Origin: Hyaloperonospora brassicae
Taxonomy: Eukaryota; Oomycota; Peronosporomycetes; Peronosporales; Peronosporaceae
Assembly: GCA_947650285.1 (NCBI GenBank)
Contig: CANTFL010001335.1
Location: 186,001 to 250,000, forward strand
Length of the DNA: 64,000 bases
Direction: 5' to 3'
Position 1 is the first letter of the stretch. Every line of letters begins with the position of its first letter. Shown in pieces: positions 1-13,049 of this stretch. Under the pieces are notes generated by a model, which was not told the origin of the DNA, did no database searches, and saw nothing but the letters and a program-made list of their open reading frames with translations. The translations under genes and the position numbers were made by a program.

Positions 1-2676
1 ATGATAGCTCAGGAAGGGGCGATATACAGATGAAAAGTAGAAAGAAAGCTACGCTAGGTCAGCGTCATATGCTCATCAGACGCATTCTGAATCCTCGACG
101 GAAGTCTTGTTGAAATCGGGCGCCATAAGCTTGTACTGACACAATTCAAGCTACCTAAGCATGAATGGCGTAGGAAGGCTTCTCGCACATCACGTACACT
201 TTGCGTGCATAGGACTATTATACTCATCAACAGCCTATAAAAATAATTAAGTAGCACTCTTTTCACAATTCTTCATATTTCAATGGAATCTCGTTACGTT
301 AAAAAGAATCGTTGTAATACCGCAAATGTCCATTTAGTATACAGCTAATCATTCATTGTGCGCAAAAGCAGCGATTGGTAATTTAATGACTTTGAATAAT
401 GACCTACATCAATTACATTAAATTAATGCCGAATAATATTTTCGGATTTTCTATTTCTACAATATTGACTCGCATGATTAATATCGTAGCATATCATTGC
501 TCAAGATATTATTTCCATCGAGAAATTCGTGCCAATGTCATGTTACATGCTTACCTTGTTACAACAAGACGATCGAATTGCAAGATGCTACACGAAAATA
601 AATCGAAGTAGGATGTCGAGCTCGATAAACAGCACTGACTCGCAGCGGTAGATCCACTCAACAACACAATTTCATCGATACGACATACGAATAAGATTCG
701 TGCTTGTTGGGGGTTATCACTGCCGCAATGGGCAACCTTTTTTTGTTTACATTCACGTCATTCGTCACCGACGCTATAATAACATTACTTAGGCCCGCAC
801 TTAGCATTTATGATTGACACTACTTCGGTGCGTAAAGTCAAAACCAGACATATAGAATATATAATGAGTACGTCATCCGACAGAAATGTTTTAATAATAT
901 ATATTTGGATCCATATAAATATATATACCAAGATAACTAACAAATAAACAAATTATACCACACGGTCAAAAATTACAAATAAAATAACTAGCCTATTTTC
1001 TATACGCTAATTCTACACCCTCTTTGAATTAAATAGCCATAGTCATTTTTGGACAATATAGACTATACTGCCACGTGGCAAACTATTGATTTACTACCTC
1101 CTCTACCTTTGTTAACTACATACCGGTACTTGTGGTTTTGCGCACATCAGATGGAAAGTGACGACGAGAAGCAACAAACTAGCTGCTTCATCGAAAAAAG
1201 GTGCTACAGTAACAAAATCGACATCATATAAGCTGTAATCAGTTACAACAGACAGTGGAACCAGCCGTGTCGTGTTGTCTCCATTGATAAGCGACGTTGT
1301 AAAGCTGTGTGCACACAAGATGACTGTTCGTTCGTCGTGCAATTTGCCTTTTCACAAACATTTGGCACTCAAACTAATTTTGAATTGCACTCTGTCAAGT
1401 TTCAGGATCAACCAAAGCGTCTCGTAGACATGCAACTACGAACCGAATTTATGTAACCCTTGTTGTATAAGATACGGCCATGACCTTTGGCAGGAAAGTT
1501 ACACTCGTACTGATCTATTTAAGGTTCAATGATAAAGGGAATACGCCTCCTATAAGAATTGTATTCATGCTCTCAAAATGATAAAGCTCGAGCTAATCGG
1601 CAGTGATATTAATCAATACAACCTCATTCCATCCTTCATTATCGAACTGAATGGTAGAGGTCACGAACCGGAGCTCAAAATCGCGGATGATGAGTTCGTG
1701 CGATTGTGTGTCATTTTCCGAGAAGAGCTGCAAGCTTCTAGCTTATTTAGCAAGCATGAAGTTGCCGCGGATGGCACCTCCCTGAAGACTTCCATCGATA
1801 GGGTCCTCGGAATGGCTTTCTTCCGCACAATAACAGCAAAATCCAAATTGTTGGAGTCTGTATTGTCTCGATGGAGATTGAAGATGATTGGCTTGGTGTT
1901 AGATTGTCATGCTCCTCCACCTCCAACCAACTCCAGCATTCGTGATATCGGATAGAGACAAGAGACTTGTGAGCGCGAGGTAGACAAATGTACTAATCGT
2001 CCCTAACTTTTTATTGCTGTCGGCATCTTATGGAGATTCATATAGGATTTACAACTTGAACAATTAAAAGAAATTGGCCTGAATTTTGGCTCGCTCACGT
2101 AAAAAGGTGCGTACGAGAAGGCGGAAGAGAACATCTCCAGCTTAAATAAAATTGCGTAGGCGTGAATATAAGATGTTGGCTCTAAAAAAGGTCAACAGCT
2201 CACTCTCCAACACCCTTGACATTAAGTAACGTGAAAGGTATAAACAGCGCGTTGTTAGAAATATTTGAGTCTTTTAATCACCGACTACATAATAGAATTG
2301 AGCGTTAGGTGGCGAGAAAGTGGGCTGAAAACGTAGGAAAGTGAAAAGGTGGGGATCACTAACTCTATACGTATCTCGCAAGGTGGAAAAAACACTGGAC
2401 TCTGCGCCGTGGGGTGAAATTGATGTAAGCTCTATGTTATGCCATATTGTCGCCATTCAGTCATGATTGATTAAATCCGGTGAAATTTGCAGTTCAAATA
2501 TGCGCCAAGGTTGTTCGATGCTCATGTGGATAACTCAAGGATGTTGTCTATCCTTGCGGTCATGCTCTACTTGCGCTTCGGCACACTGGAAATCTGCCCA
2601 AAATGATAGCGTATTTTCATGACTCGTGGAAATCAAAGATATTTAAATCAGGCTATTTTGAGTGATCATACGATAA
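1..2676. other. AT-rich region without a supportable gene
   Basis: This stretch is AT-rich and only short open frames interrupt it. The longest is a 125-codon + strand frame at 1578-1955, in which I recognise no domain, signal peptide or repeat; it may be a fragment of a decayed element. The DNA resembles the repeat-derived spacers of oomycete genomes more than a promoter or gene body. Confidence 0.6.
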
Positions 2677-2880
2677 GATATTGTCGCTCGTGTTGAAAGA
2701 AGCCCTGAAAAGATGTGTGTACACCGCCCCATCGATTTAAAAAAGAGAAAGCGTCCAATAAATAAGCGGATAGCATCTCAACTAGCAACTGAGGAAATGG
2801 ATAAGCTCCAAACCAGAAGATGTGGAATGTGCAAACAATCCGGTCACAATCGTAGGACTTGTCCAAGCGTAGCCGTCTGA
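2677..2880 (+). pseudogene. Relic of a Mutator-like (MULE) transposase C-terminus
   Basis: A + strand frame of about 67 codons ends in a zinc knuckle of spacing C-x2-C-x4-H-x4-C (RCGMCKQSGHNRRTCP, codons at 2818-2865), preceded by a basic stretch (KKRKRPINKR). MULE and FAR1-type transposases carry such a basic linker plus SWIM-like knuckle at the C-terminus. In-frame stops lie immediately upstream, and no DDE core is visible nearby, so this is a truncated piece of a transposase gene. The knuckle cysteines and histidine are intact, suggesting fairly recent decay. A zinc-knuckle fragment of another retroelement is the main alternative. Confidence 0.5.
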
Positions 2881-4436
2881 TTATATTCTACGTCATCGCA
2901 ATTAAATTTTTCATACTGATCAGAGGTTTCTTTTTCAAGACAAATATTTTCTTAAATACGCATAAATAATATGATTTATTAAGGACACACGGAGGTACGT
3001 TATCGTGACGTAGGTAAATGCATACCGTGATTGAAAAACTTCGTTAAAACCTTCCAGTATGAAATAAAGTGGTTGTATATGTTGCCTATAAAAAAGGTGG
3101 TACATGTTTTGTATTTTCGATCTTGTGGTTTATATTTTATTGTATTTGCTGATTATCTTGGTATCGAATGTTACATATTCTCTAATTATTTTCATATTAC
3201 TAATTGTGCGCGTTTATGATTGACTTTTAGTCTTAGTGGCTAACAATTGTAAATGACCAGCCAATGATGAGTAGTGGGTCGCCAACTACTGCCGAATACT
3301 ACCCGCAAAAAATATTCACTCATTACAATGCAGCGAAAATATTGATTATCGTCTCCTACTAGGACAATTTCTACATGGACAATTAGAATGACGTCAATTC
3401 CACGCAGCGGTGTTAACCAGTTATATTGAAAGTGTAACGACCGCATCATCCTTATCGTGACCAGATACAGGATAAGAAAGATATACGCTGAATTTAGCAA
3501 GGCACGATGGACGGAATGTATTATACGCAAATTCATCTATCCTGTACTTGTATTTACACATATTTCAGTAGTCAACTTATAGCACACGTCCATCAAATCA
3601 GAAGTGATCTAGTTATACCGTCACCGACACCGCGTTGAGCGAGAAAGACGTGCTGACTTCTCTCTTCAGCCTTCCTTAGTTTGATCTGACCATCGATGGA
3701 GTGAAATGATAAATCCTAGATGACTGCACTCTCTCCACCAAATCAGCATTCTCAGTGTGCTTCATCGCTCAGCTCGCTGATGTTCACGTCTCCAAGCTTT
3801 TGTGTCAGATATGCGGACGATAACGACAAAGGTCCAATCGTTGAGTTATACCGAAAGAGGTAGAAGTGACAGCTCTTGATGCAGTGGAAGCGGCTGAGGC
3901 CTTGCGATAGGAATTGGCACACGGCAGATGTTGATGATCCTGGAGGACGTGTACTGCAACGACGACTGATATTATACGATCCCGATACTTTGCACGAAGG
4001 TCAACGTACTGGCTGAAGTTCTTCTTGCTGAGAAAGCATCTGATGATAAATCACATAAATGAAAAGAATAGTATTTTTGTGAAGAGCTGATTGATATCTT
4101 GACATGGACCAAGGACGTTGATTGAAGAAGTGACACACCCGCAAGCACTGGTAATGAACTACTGTTATTTACATCAATAACTCGGTTTCCGCTGTTTGTT
4201 CTCAACGATGCAAGGTATGGCAACCTGTGTGATGCCGTGGATGCAGAGACGATTAATGTCCACAAGACCTATGCGTCACAAACCCAAGAGAGCAAAAGCG
4301 CGTTAATCTCCTTGGCATCAGAACAGCCTCATACAACGTTTCGCACTTTATGTCAGTCGATTGTCGAAAGATCTTGCTAACATCAGAACCAACTGAAGGT
4401 TGAAGACGCCAAGCTGGCACCGCTAAGAGCCATTGA
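2881..4436. other. AT-rich spacer, probably decayed element interior
   Basis: No supportable gene. The sequence from about 3600 to 4430 abuts the LTR at 4437-4891 and carries broken frames on both strands, with no reverse transcriptase, integrase or protease motif that I can recognise. It may be worn-out internal DNA of that element. Confidence 0.4.
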
Positions 4437-4891
4437 ATTAACGGGGCACGCTCTTACCAGATGACTGGTAAGATCTTGTGTAAGCCGAACACATGGCTGC
4501 GTACTCCCGAAGACACGTACACGTGGCGTCTGGGAGCGCGAGGAAGTAAACAGAACTCGGGAGCTCTGTTTAAAGAAAATTTAGAATTGTAAATAACAAA
4601 GTTATGTTTATTGAATAAACCATCTTTGTCTTCATCTATCTCTAAACTACAATCTCATATGCAGGGTTCTTTACCCATTGCACGCGTACAACAGCGGTTA
4701 CTGGTCAATTTGATTGATGTAGCGTCTACACTAACCAATTAGTGGAGTACCCAAGAACAATACCCTCGGGGGTTTATATTCCGCCAACATTACCTCTTCT
4801 CAAGTAATGTTAATTGAATATTATCTGAATGAACTATGTGTAAAAATTGATACATTCGTATCAATTTATGTAACGGGCTCGCCCCGTTACA
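4437..4891 (-). mobile_element. LTR (copy 1), reverse orientation, hairpin-ended family
   Basis: Read on the - strand this roughly 455-bp unit starts with TGTAACGGGGC (ending at 4891) and finishes with a mutated GCCCCGTTAA near 4437. The 4869-4891 end is itself a palindrome (TGTAACGGG...CCCGTTACA), followed inward by a perfect 10-bp hairpin (4844-4853 with 4858-4867). The other end has a 9-bp hairpin (4452-4460 with 4465-4473). An internal block near 4660-4700 matches the other copies in this window. The TG..CA ends fit an LTR, and the mutated terminus shows it is old. No target-site duplication is visible. Confidence 0.55.
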
Positions 4892-7800
4892 ACCAATGTC
4901 CATCGTTGACAAAATGTCTCTTGACCCCTTGAGTGAGCATCCACATAGCACTTATTTGATAGTCGACGGTAAAACCGGCCAATGTTCAATTGCAAAGCGA
5001 AAAGAATAAAAGCCCTAGAATAGGCCTCACAACGTGCTTCATCACATTACCCCGCAACAGCTGCATCATACTTCACCGAGTCTAGGATACCGTGGCGATA
5101 AATGTCGTGGTCATATAGCTGCTGGCGGTGCTTGACAAGCAAAAAATGCACTCGGTTTATACAGTGCACAGGCTTCATAAATCTTTATCGGATTATAAAG
5201 GTGGCTAACCCAATATCATTTGTATAAGCACTTGCTTTGAATACTGAAATGTCGTGATGATAGCGTCAAAGCGTCACTGTGTGCATAAATAATCGAATCG
5301 GATATCACAACAAAGAAGTGTTACGATAAGGCGAGGATCAACATGCCAATAGTTTGAGCAGTAAAGACAGACAACCTGGATGTATAATGGGTCACTAACA
5401 GCATCTGTTCAGTCAAATCATACGCTAAGACGCATGTTAAATTCAGGTGTTCTTTGTCTTCGTGTTGGCAGCGCTTCATTCGTTCGGTTTGCGAACCGGC
5501 AGGACGATGGAGCGCGGATTGTCGTGAAGTCTTACCTGTCTTTTAGCATCAGCTCCATGATATGACTCTTGCATGTTTGATGATCTTGTCGTATTATCCG
5601 ACGAAAAAAATGCCAGATTAAAGCGCTTAAAATTTCCTGCCATAAAAGTGCAACTTTGTGTTTCAAGGCCGCGATCATTAATTGGCAATACATTTGGGTA
5701 GGCGAAGCTTGATAATGTAGGCTCAATCGCCACCAAGACTCTATAGAACTAAAGCATTGCTAGAAACGAGGATATACGATCAAATCAAGCAGATGAAGCT
5801 GCTTGTAACCGCTAAATCCGGCCTTCTTTGAGCGTCATTACTGTTGTAATAACTAATAGCAGTTACAGGAAGAGTGTGGATGAAAGACCGACTTCACAAA
5901 CCTATGCGCCGTCTACTATCTTCTGGCGCGAGATCATGGTCACTCAGAGGTTAAACCTTGGTATCACGCACAGTACTGGTGACACATCAGTGATATAGCT
6001 TTGATTGCAACACTTTACCGCCAAAAACAAGCTCGAGAAAATATTCTCGATCGGTTGGGCGTGCAATGTTCCCATATATGTTTCCTGGCTGTACAAACTC
6101 TGACGCACCTGCATAAAATATCAGTGTTGTTTGTTGCATATTTACAATGTAAACACGCCTCGTACGTGGTACACCAGACGCATTCGCGTTCAGTCCATTT
6201 CTGACTTTTTGGACCACTTTGATTGCCGTGCGAATGCAAATGTGTCGAAACAGTACAACGCTCATCACTATGTCTTCGGTCCACCCTTACCTAACGCTCT
6301 ATACAAATGACACCATCACCTATTGCATCCTTACGAAACAGGACACGAATCATGAAGCATAAAATGCAGTCGGGTCAGTCTAAAGCTAGAAGCAATTTTG
6401 CCAACTTTTTTGCGACTGCTTTATAATAAAACCTGAAATGTTCTAGCAACAATAAGACAGTCATATTATGCCATTCCATTTACTCGTCACCAGTTCGGTC
6501 ACCCAAAAACTTGTGGTATATCATGAAGCGCGATAGCTACTTTCGTGAGCGCGCTTGGTCTATTAGTGCGTCTAAACAAGTCCAAGGGAAATACAGGTGC
6601 ACGTATTACCAATACTACATCACTAGTAGCAATGACAGAGTCTCATCTACGAAGCAAATATAATTCTCTCATTGCGCTCATAGCAACGATGTGCTCATTA
6701 TAATTGTCGTGGTATCTTGAATGCACATTCCTTCGTCCATAAAGACGGCATCTCGAATTCGTGCCGCCTCAAACAACGTACAACTGTTACACCCCACCTT
6801 AGCAATTCGATTGTTGATAAAAAGACACAAGTATCATAATCCACCACATACATTTCATCGTCATGCGTGTCATGTCGGGCATGCTTTGGTTGCCGGTGCA
6901 TCGGACGCGATAGTGACATTAGTAATACTCACTGTATCAATGTAGGTAATGATTAAATGAATGTGCAATGCTTATCAAAATGTGGTCGCATCTGCACCAA
7001 AGAAGTATGGATTTATTGTTCCTTTGCTTAACGTAGGATTGTCGCAGAGGCACGTCATATCTCCATTTACGGTTTGCTAGTGTTTTGTACCGTCGTATCG
7101 TGCAATTGTCAACGTACTTCCATCACTGTTAATGTCTTACAAAAGTCATTGAGCTCCGTATTTGCAGCCTCATTTTTATCGTTCTAGCACAAACAGGAAA
7201 AGCTGCATACCTACCCGAGCTCATAGTTGTTTCAAACAAATCGTATCGGACAGATTCGAAGAAGGGGAAGACGACAAAGCATGGACAACAAAAATCGGAT
7301 GTTAGAAATCTGCATCCAATCTCGATAAATGCCCGTTTGCGTATCCAGAACAAAAGCTGATGCAAAGTGGTGAGTGCATAATCCATGGCTTCATCTCGAG
7401 CGCGAGTCGACCGCGAATATAACGTCCGTACACTACGCTACATATTGACGATGAGCACTTTTCATATGTCACGACGGTCTAATATTTCTTCGAGATTTCT
7501 GCTTGGAAGACGTGCCCAGCATATCTACGTCTTATGTTTGGTATCGGTAAAGGACGCGAAAAGAAGTTGCCGTAGATTATCCGTGCTTTACCTGGTTCCG
7601 TCTCACCTGTGATAGAGAACACTGGAATAAGGGACGCTACAGAAAGACGCTGGTAGAGCACACATGCAGCGTTCTCGATTGTACAAATGCTGCACACATC
7701 CATCTCGCGGCGAGTGCAACACAGAACACACGCCAAACTACGACCACGCCACAAGCAACTCATCAGTATGGCTACGTCGTACGAAGGTGCTGTCTATCGG

Positions 7801-9754
7801 TGCGTCCTCTCGAAAAACAATTACTTGTATATACCACACAACATGGAGTTGTAAAGTGTGATTGCTTGCGTCATAGTTATTTTCTACTAGTTGCCCGCAC
7901 CACTTGTTCCGAGCAGCACGCCGCCCCAGTGTAGTTTCCACTCGGTCCCTTACCCAAAGCAGTAGTAGTTTCTACACGCGTAAAATCGCGGAGCCATGTG
8001 ACACATAGTGCGATCAACGGACTGATCTACACGTAATTCAACATGTAGCACCTCATCTTTGCCGCGGATCGGGTCACAAATGTACCACTGCGCCCTGCAG
8101 ACGCTGTTGCTGTTTCGTCCACAACTCTTGTGATGCAACAACTAGTGGTCTGCACCTCAGTGTTGCATAAGCCGAATGCTGAGTATATATATGACGAGGC
8201 ATAGGTCACGCCATTCAGCTATACCACGTCATCCAGCTCTTGTTACGGACCTGATGTGGAAAGTACCTGCAGCGAGAATGTAACAAACTGCACTAGCGCG
8301 TCATTTGGCAATACCTAGAATAGGACCACATGCACGCTCTATCCGATGCATCGTGACCACAAAGTCAATTTTCTAGCCAGTGACGAGTTTTGATGCGTGC
8401 ATACGATCCATCCTGCAGCCATCGTCCCCTCGTTGCGCGGTATGGCCCTACTAGGATAACAACGAGGTTCTTGTCGGCTCGAAGTGGCAGTTTGCATCGG
8501 TGTCAGTTCTCGTGTATGTATTGTTCGGTCGTGCGAATATTGCAAAACCCGAGATACTGGTGAAAGCTGCGGGTACTCTCTGCTTCCATTCTCGCATGCG
8601 ATGCTGTTCTGGCCACATTGCTGCAAGTAAGATGTCAACGTTCTTGCCATGGCGTATGGATGGTGGGCTTTCACGGTCGTAAGTGTTGTTCGATACGCAA
8701 GTTGAGCATGAAATGCGATGGTCTGGCAGGCCAATCTCGTATGACTACTTTGCTGCACTTGAACACGTTGAAGATGTTGCCGGCTGTGACCAAGACTGTT
8801 CAGAGGAGCTTCCGGTCGGCGTCATTTCTCGCATAGTGGATCGCGGGATAGGTGCTGCCAACAACGAAAGCCCCATCCGTTCAATCTACCATTCTTCATG
8901 ACAAAATCAACGATCTGACCTACACGTGAGCGACATGTGACGGACACGTACCGCCAAGTCTGCTTCATGAGCCATCTTTGTCAACATTTCGTCTTCACAT
9001 TCTATTGCTCAAGTCACTCTTTCCTGCTTTCGATCATGCTCGGAAATTGTTGGATTTGCCATCGCATCCTACAAGATACGTCGGACCGTCGAACAGCAAG
9101 ACGCTATGTATGTAGACGAACAGCATTCCGTCCCGTCGGATCAACAACGACCATATCTATTGTCGATATCAATCGAGAAAGACCAGCACCACGGTTCATG
9201 CTGAGTGCTTTCCAACTGGTCTTGTCTGATAAGTGGCCGCCCGCAGCAGTAGCGTACAGTGGCCCCAAACTCACACTCCTCACCTAACCACTCGCTGATT
9301 GCGGTGACTAAATCAGCAAGTGGTAATGTTGAGGGTGACGTTTTTGGAGCAGCTCTACGCTACCGCTGCGGGCAACCAATCCACATTGCGGCAGCACCAC
9401 TCGTGCAACATGCAGCGAGTCGGACCCAGCATTGGCCTGTCAGCCACGAGTTTGCATCACTATGCAGCGCGACCGCTTGAGTCGCAAAGTTCAACGACAC
9501 CAATCCGTTTAACGACGAGCGTCTTGACGTATGCTATCAGTGCTGACGATGGTCTACTTGTCAACGGCGACCACAAAAGACTTTGTTTGCTGTTCCAATG
9601 ATCGATCCGAACAGTCAAAAGTCTCATCATAGCACGTGACGCCACGTCGAGCAGCTGCTCTGCCGGAACTCGGTCCGTGGTTCAACTTGATGTGGACCAC
9701 ACACTATCGCCCGCTTGAAGTCGCGAACGGCAGTCGTCAATCTGCCCGCTCCCA
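4892..9754. other. Long gene-empty spacer with decayed sequence
   Basis: Nearly 5 kb without a supportable gene. Short frames occur on both strands. Between about 7.7 and 9.7 kb the composition becomes GC-richer, and - strand fragments broken by stops and frame changes look like an old coding relic, probably from a transposon, but I could not match them to a family. A bidirectional cluster of small frames here is not evidence of genes. Confidence 0.45.
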
Positions 9755-11465
9755 ATGATCCGCCAGCTCCGTCAGTCTCTGCGCACGGCCCGTCGCGCTC
9801 GTCCAGCGGTCCCCTGCGGCGTTGTGCGGTCAATGGTTTGTTCGTTTATGTGCCTTCATCGCGATGTCGTTGGGGTTATCGAATGACGAGTGGGGGGGGG
9901 GCGAGAAGAGGGATTGTAATCGTGGTTTGCCGTTTTCTAGTCAGGCTCCAGACCCACAGAGCTGGACTTGTTCACGCCCAGTGAAGAACACGGAGCTCTG
10001 CGGGAGATGCTGGCGGGTTTCGTCACGACCAAAGTGGACCCTCAGGCACTGGAGCACGACCGTGAGGAGAAGTTCAATGTCAAGTTGTTTCGGGAGCTGG
10101 GGCATCTTGGACTCCTGGGCATTACGGCCCCTGAAAAGTGAGAGCAGACACGCTGTCGTTGATGAACTTTAGCTGGCTGTACCAGGAGCGCATGATGACT
10201 GTGTCGTTGTAATGATATTTGTGTCGTTGTGTGTATGATCGGATAGATATGGAGGATCGGGGATGGACGCACTTGCAGCTGTGATTGCGCACGAAGAGCT
10301 CTCGTCGAGTGACCCGGCCTTCTGTCTGTCGTTCTTGGCGCACTCGATGCTGTTTGTGAACAACGTGGCACAGAACGCATCGGATCAGCAGTGCAAGAAG
10401 TACCTCCCTGACGCCTGTTCCGGCACGAAGATCTGTGGCATGGCCATGAGTGAGCCCTCTGTTGGAACGGACGTGCTGGGTATGCGCACAACGGCAAAGA
10501 TGTCGGCGTGTGGGAAGTTCTACATCTTGAACGGCACCAAGTACGTGCTACTACCGTATTTATTGCTGTCTATCGCCATGGCGGTCGTACGCTCACGTCT
10601 CATGTGGACGGATAATGATACTGTTTGGTGCCGTCATACGTAGAATGTGGATCACAAACGGGGCGCTTAATGACACGGAATTAGGCGACACGTTTTTGGT
10701 GTACGCGCGCACCGGCCAGTCGAACAAGGCAAAGCAGGACTTTTCGTCGTTTATCGTCGAGAAGGGCTTTGAAGGGTTTTCGCTTGGCCAGCGCATCAAA
10801 GACAAGTGCGGCATGCGCGCGTCGAATACGGCCGAGCTGGTGTTTGAGAATTGCAAGGTGCCGGTCGAGAACTTGATTGGCACGGAAGGCGGCGCTGTCC
10901 TATGCATGATGCGCAACCTCGAGATCGAGCGCGTGGCGTTGGCTGCCATGAGTTTGGGCATTGCTAGACGCTCGCTCGAGGTCATGAACAGCTATGCAAA
11001 GGAGCGAGAAGCCTTCGGCCGACCCCTGAACAGCTTTGGCCAAGTTCAACAGAACATTGCCACGTCGTATGCAGAGTACATGGCAGGGCGCGCGTACGTT
11101 TACAACACAGCAAGGTGAGTGATCTGAAATTGGTACATTGTTCTGGACGGCAGCAGAGGTTGTGGTGTGGCTACGAGCACTGAGAATCCTCTGACGTGTG
11201 GCCTTTGCAAATGAATGACCACAGACACCTGAAGCTGGACTCGGTGGGCAACCGAGTGGACACAGACGGCGTCAAGCTCTACTGCGGCGACATGGCAAAG
11301 CGTGTTGCAGATCGTGCCATTCAGACACTCGGCGGCTACGGCTACGTTGGCGAGTACAATGTAGAGCGTCTGTGGCGCGATTCCAAGCTGTTGGAGATCG
11401 GTGGAGGGACCAATGAGTCGCATCACAAGAACATGGTACAAGATCTTCTCCGAAGCGCATTCTGA
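9755..11465 (+). pseudogene. IVD: Isovaleryl-CoA dehydrogenase-like gene, 5 exons, one frameshift
   Basis: A mitochondrial flavoprotein that passes electrons from isovaleryl-CoA to ETF in leucine breakdown. Exons inferred: 9755-9835, 9941-10137, 10246-10540, 10644-11114 and 11225-11465, about 427 residues, the usual family length. Exon 1 encodes an arginine-rich, acid-free presequence (MIRQLRQSLRTARRARPAVP). Visible family motifs are GITAPEKYGG, AMSEPSVGTD and the C-terminal LGGYGYVGEYNVER. The Glu in NLEIERVALA matches the IVD-type catalytic base, while the MCAD position is Gly (EIGGGTNE), which favours IVD over medium-chain enzymes. All junctions keep frame except that five Gs at 10258-10262, where four are expected (GGSG), shift the frame. 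This could be a base-calling error or a true lesion. Confidence 0.7.
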
Positions 11466-13049
11466 GCGCTGCTGTCTATCGCCAGTGTTCGCGCATGTAA
11501 CTCGGCCGATCTGCTCTCGAGTTGGATATAGAGAGCAAGTGAGTATTCGGACGTAAGTCGCAGAAAGTGCCGACTGGAGATCGGACGTGTTGACACGATC
11601 TGATCAAAATATCCGACTTTTTGACCGTGTCAAATGTGCAGTTTGCGCCACCCGATTGTTGTGTGGTGCACCCACTTATTGGAGAGTCTGTGGCCGCTGT
11701 TGTACGTCATTGCTTCTGTATGCTCGACTTTTGGCACACTCAATGGCTACAAACAGCAAAACGCCTTCTATTGCAACGCGTTGTGACAGCCCACGCTCGG
11801 CCATAACCCTTGACGTGGCAACTTATGACTGGCGGGTTCAGACGTGCAGGTTCTGGCGGCACCCTGTTCTGGCAACTCGTCCCACCCGCAGTTCGTCCGA
11901 CTTTTTGGCCTATCAAATGGACTACGGCCTGTCCTGTGTGAAGAACCGCTCCCGCTGTTCACCTCACAGCAGCGGCCGTCGCGACATCGCGACGTGTGCT
12001 CATGGGAGCGCATTTCCAGCTGGGGGCAGGACGCGACATGGGTGGCGGTCATATCAGGCGGGTTCAGTCGAGCGGAAAATGGGTCGACCCGTTGCCCACT
12101 GTGTGGAAATGATTGCACTTTCTGGATAGAATGTCTGTGATGCACATCCGTCTTTTCCAGCCAACCCGCTGCTGCGAAGCAGATTCAGGTGCTACTACGG
12201 AACGAATGGCTTTGTGGCATTGTGCGCTGGCAATCGACCAGTGAGTGGCGCGACGAACCGCAATAGGCGACTGACGAGCGGTTTTGCGCGCGAGAGCGAG
12301 TGGTAATGTGGTATATTGTGGCGCAGTGCCAGGAGCTCCAGGCCACTGGATAGTGTCCAGGCGTGACACAATATGGCGCATATTTGCAGTAAAAGCCACG
12401 ACGCGGTGGAATCTTTGAGCGGTGTCTCGAGGCATCTCGAGAGCGACGGACGCGGGGGTGGTGATCGACTTTGACAGGAATGGGCGCCAATCCCTGCTCA
12501 ATATGATACCACGGTCGTCGAGGTTTTTGGCGCGCATACTCGACGCCAGTACCGACCGCAGTCGTCGAGGTTTTTTGAAACCTCGTGTTCTCTCTTCATT
12601 TTCGCAGAAACGAAATTCTGTCATTTTCGAAAGCAAGCAAGCGGTGGCAGGCAGCCCCCCAAATAGACGCCCGCCCTCTGTTCGAGTGCGACCATCACTC
12701 CCGCCCACCGCGGAGGCCGACCACTTGAGCGTTGGCGTAGGGCGCGTTCACTTCTCAAAAGAGAGCGCAGGCCACAGCCGCCGGAACAGTTTCGGGCCCC
12801 GTCGCTTGCACTGCGCACCCGCAGCCAGTAGCCACCATAGGCGACTTCACGCTGGCAGATCTTCGACACGAGGTACGGCAGCCCGTGCAGCCCGCCACCG
12901 ACGGCGTGAAAAAAGACGCAGTGTTTCCCCCAGCGCGAGTCGAAGTCGTGAGTCCGAGCGACAGCGCCAGTCCGTGGACCTCGGGGACGCCCCGAGGGCA
13001 CCTCGAGTGCGACGCGCAGAGCGCCCTGGCCGGCATCCAAGTGTGCGTG
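11466..13049. other. Spacer between the IVD-like and BET genes
   Basis: About 1.6 kb of moderately GC-rich DNA. Overlapping 100-210-codon frames occur on both strands but none shows a domain or biased composition. Two near-identical copies of TCGTCGAGGTTTTT sit at about 12516-12575. The frame of the downstream BET gene stays open back past 12885 without an ATG, so an upstream exon or 5' leader may lie here; a pyrimidine-rich AG at about 12605 could be an acceptor. Confidence 0.4.

Noticed and set aside
1578..1955. Possible secreted effector or small gene
   Set aside because: No signal peptide, no RxLR or LFLAK motif, no recognised domain; left as an unassigned frame.
11587..12708. Several 100-214-codon frames on both strands
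   Set aside because: Mutually overlapping, no motif, no plausible splice partners.
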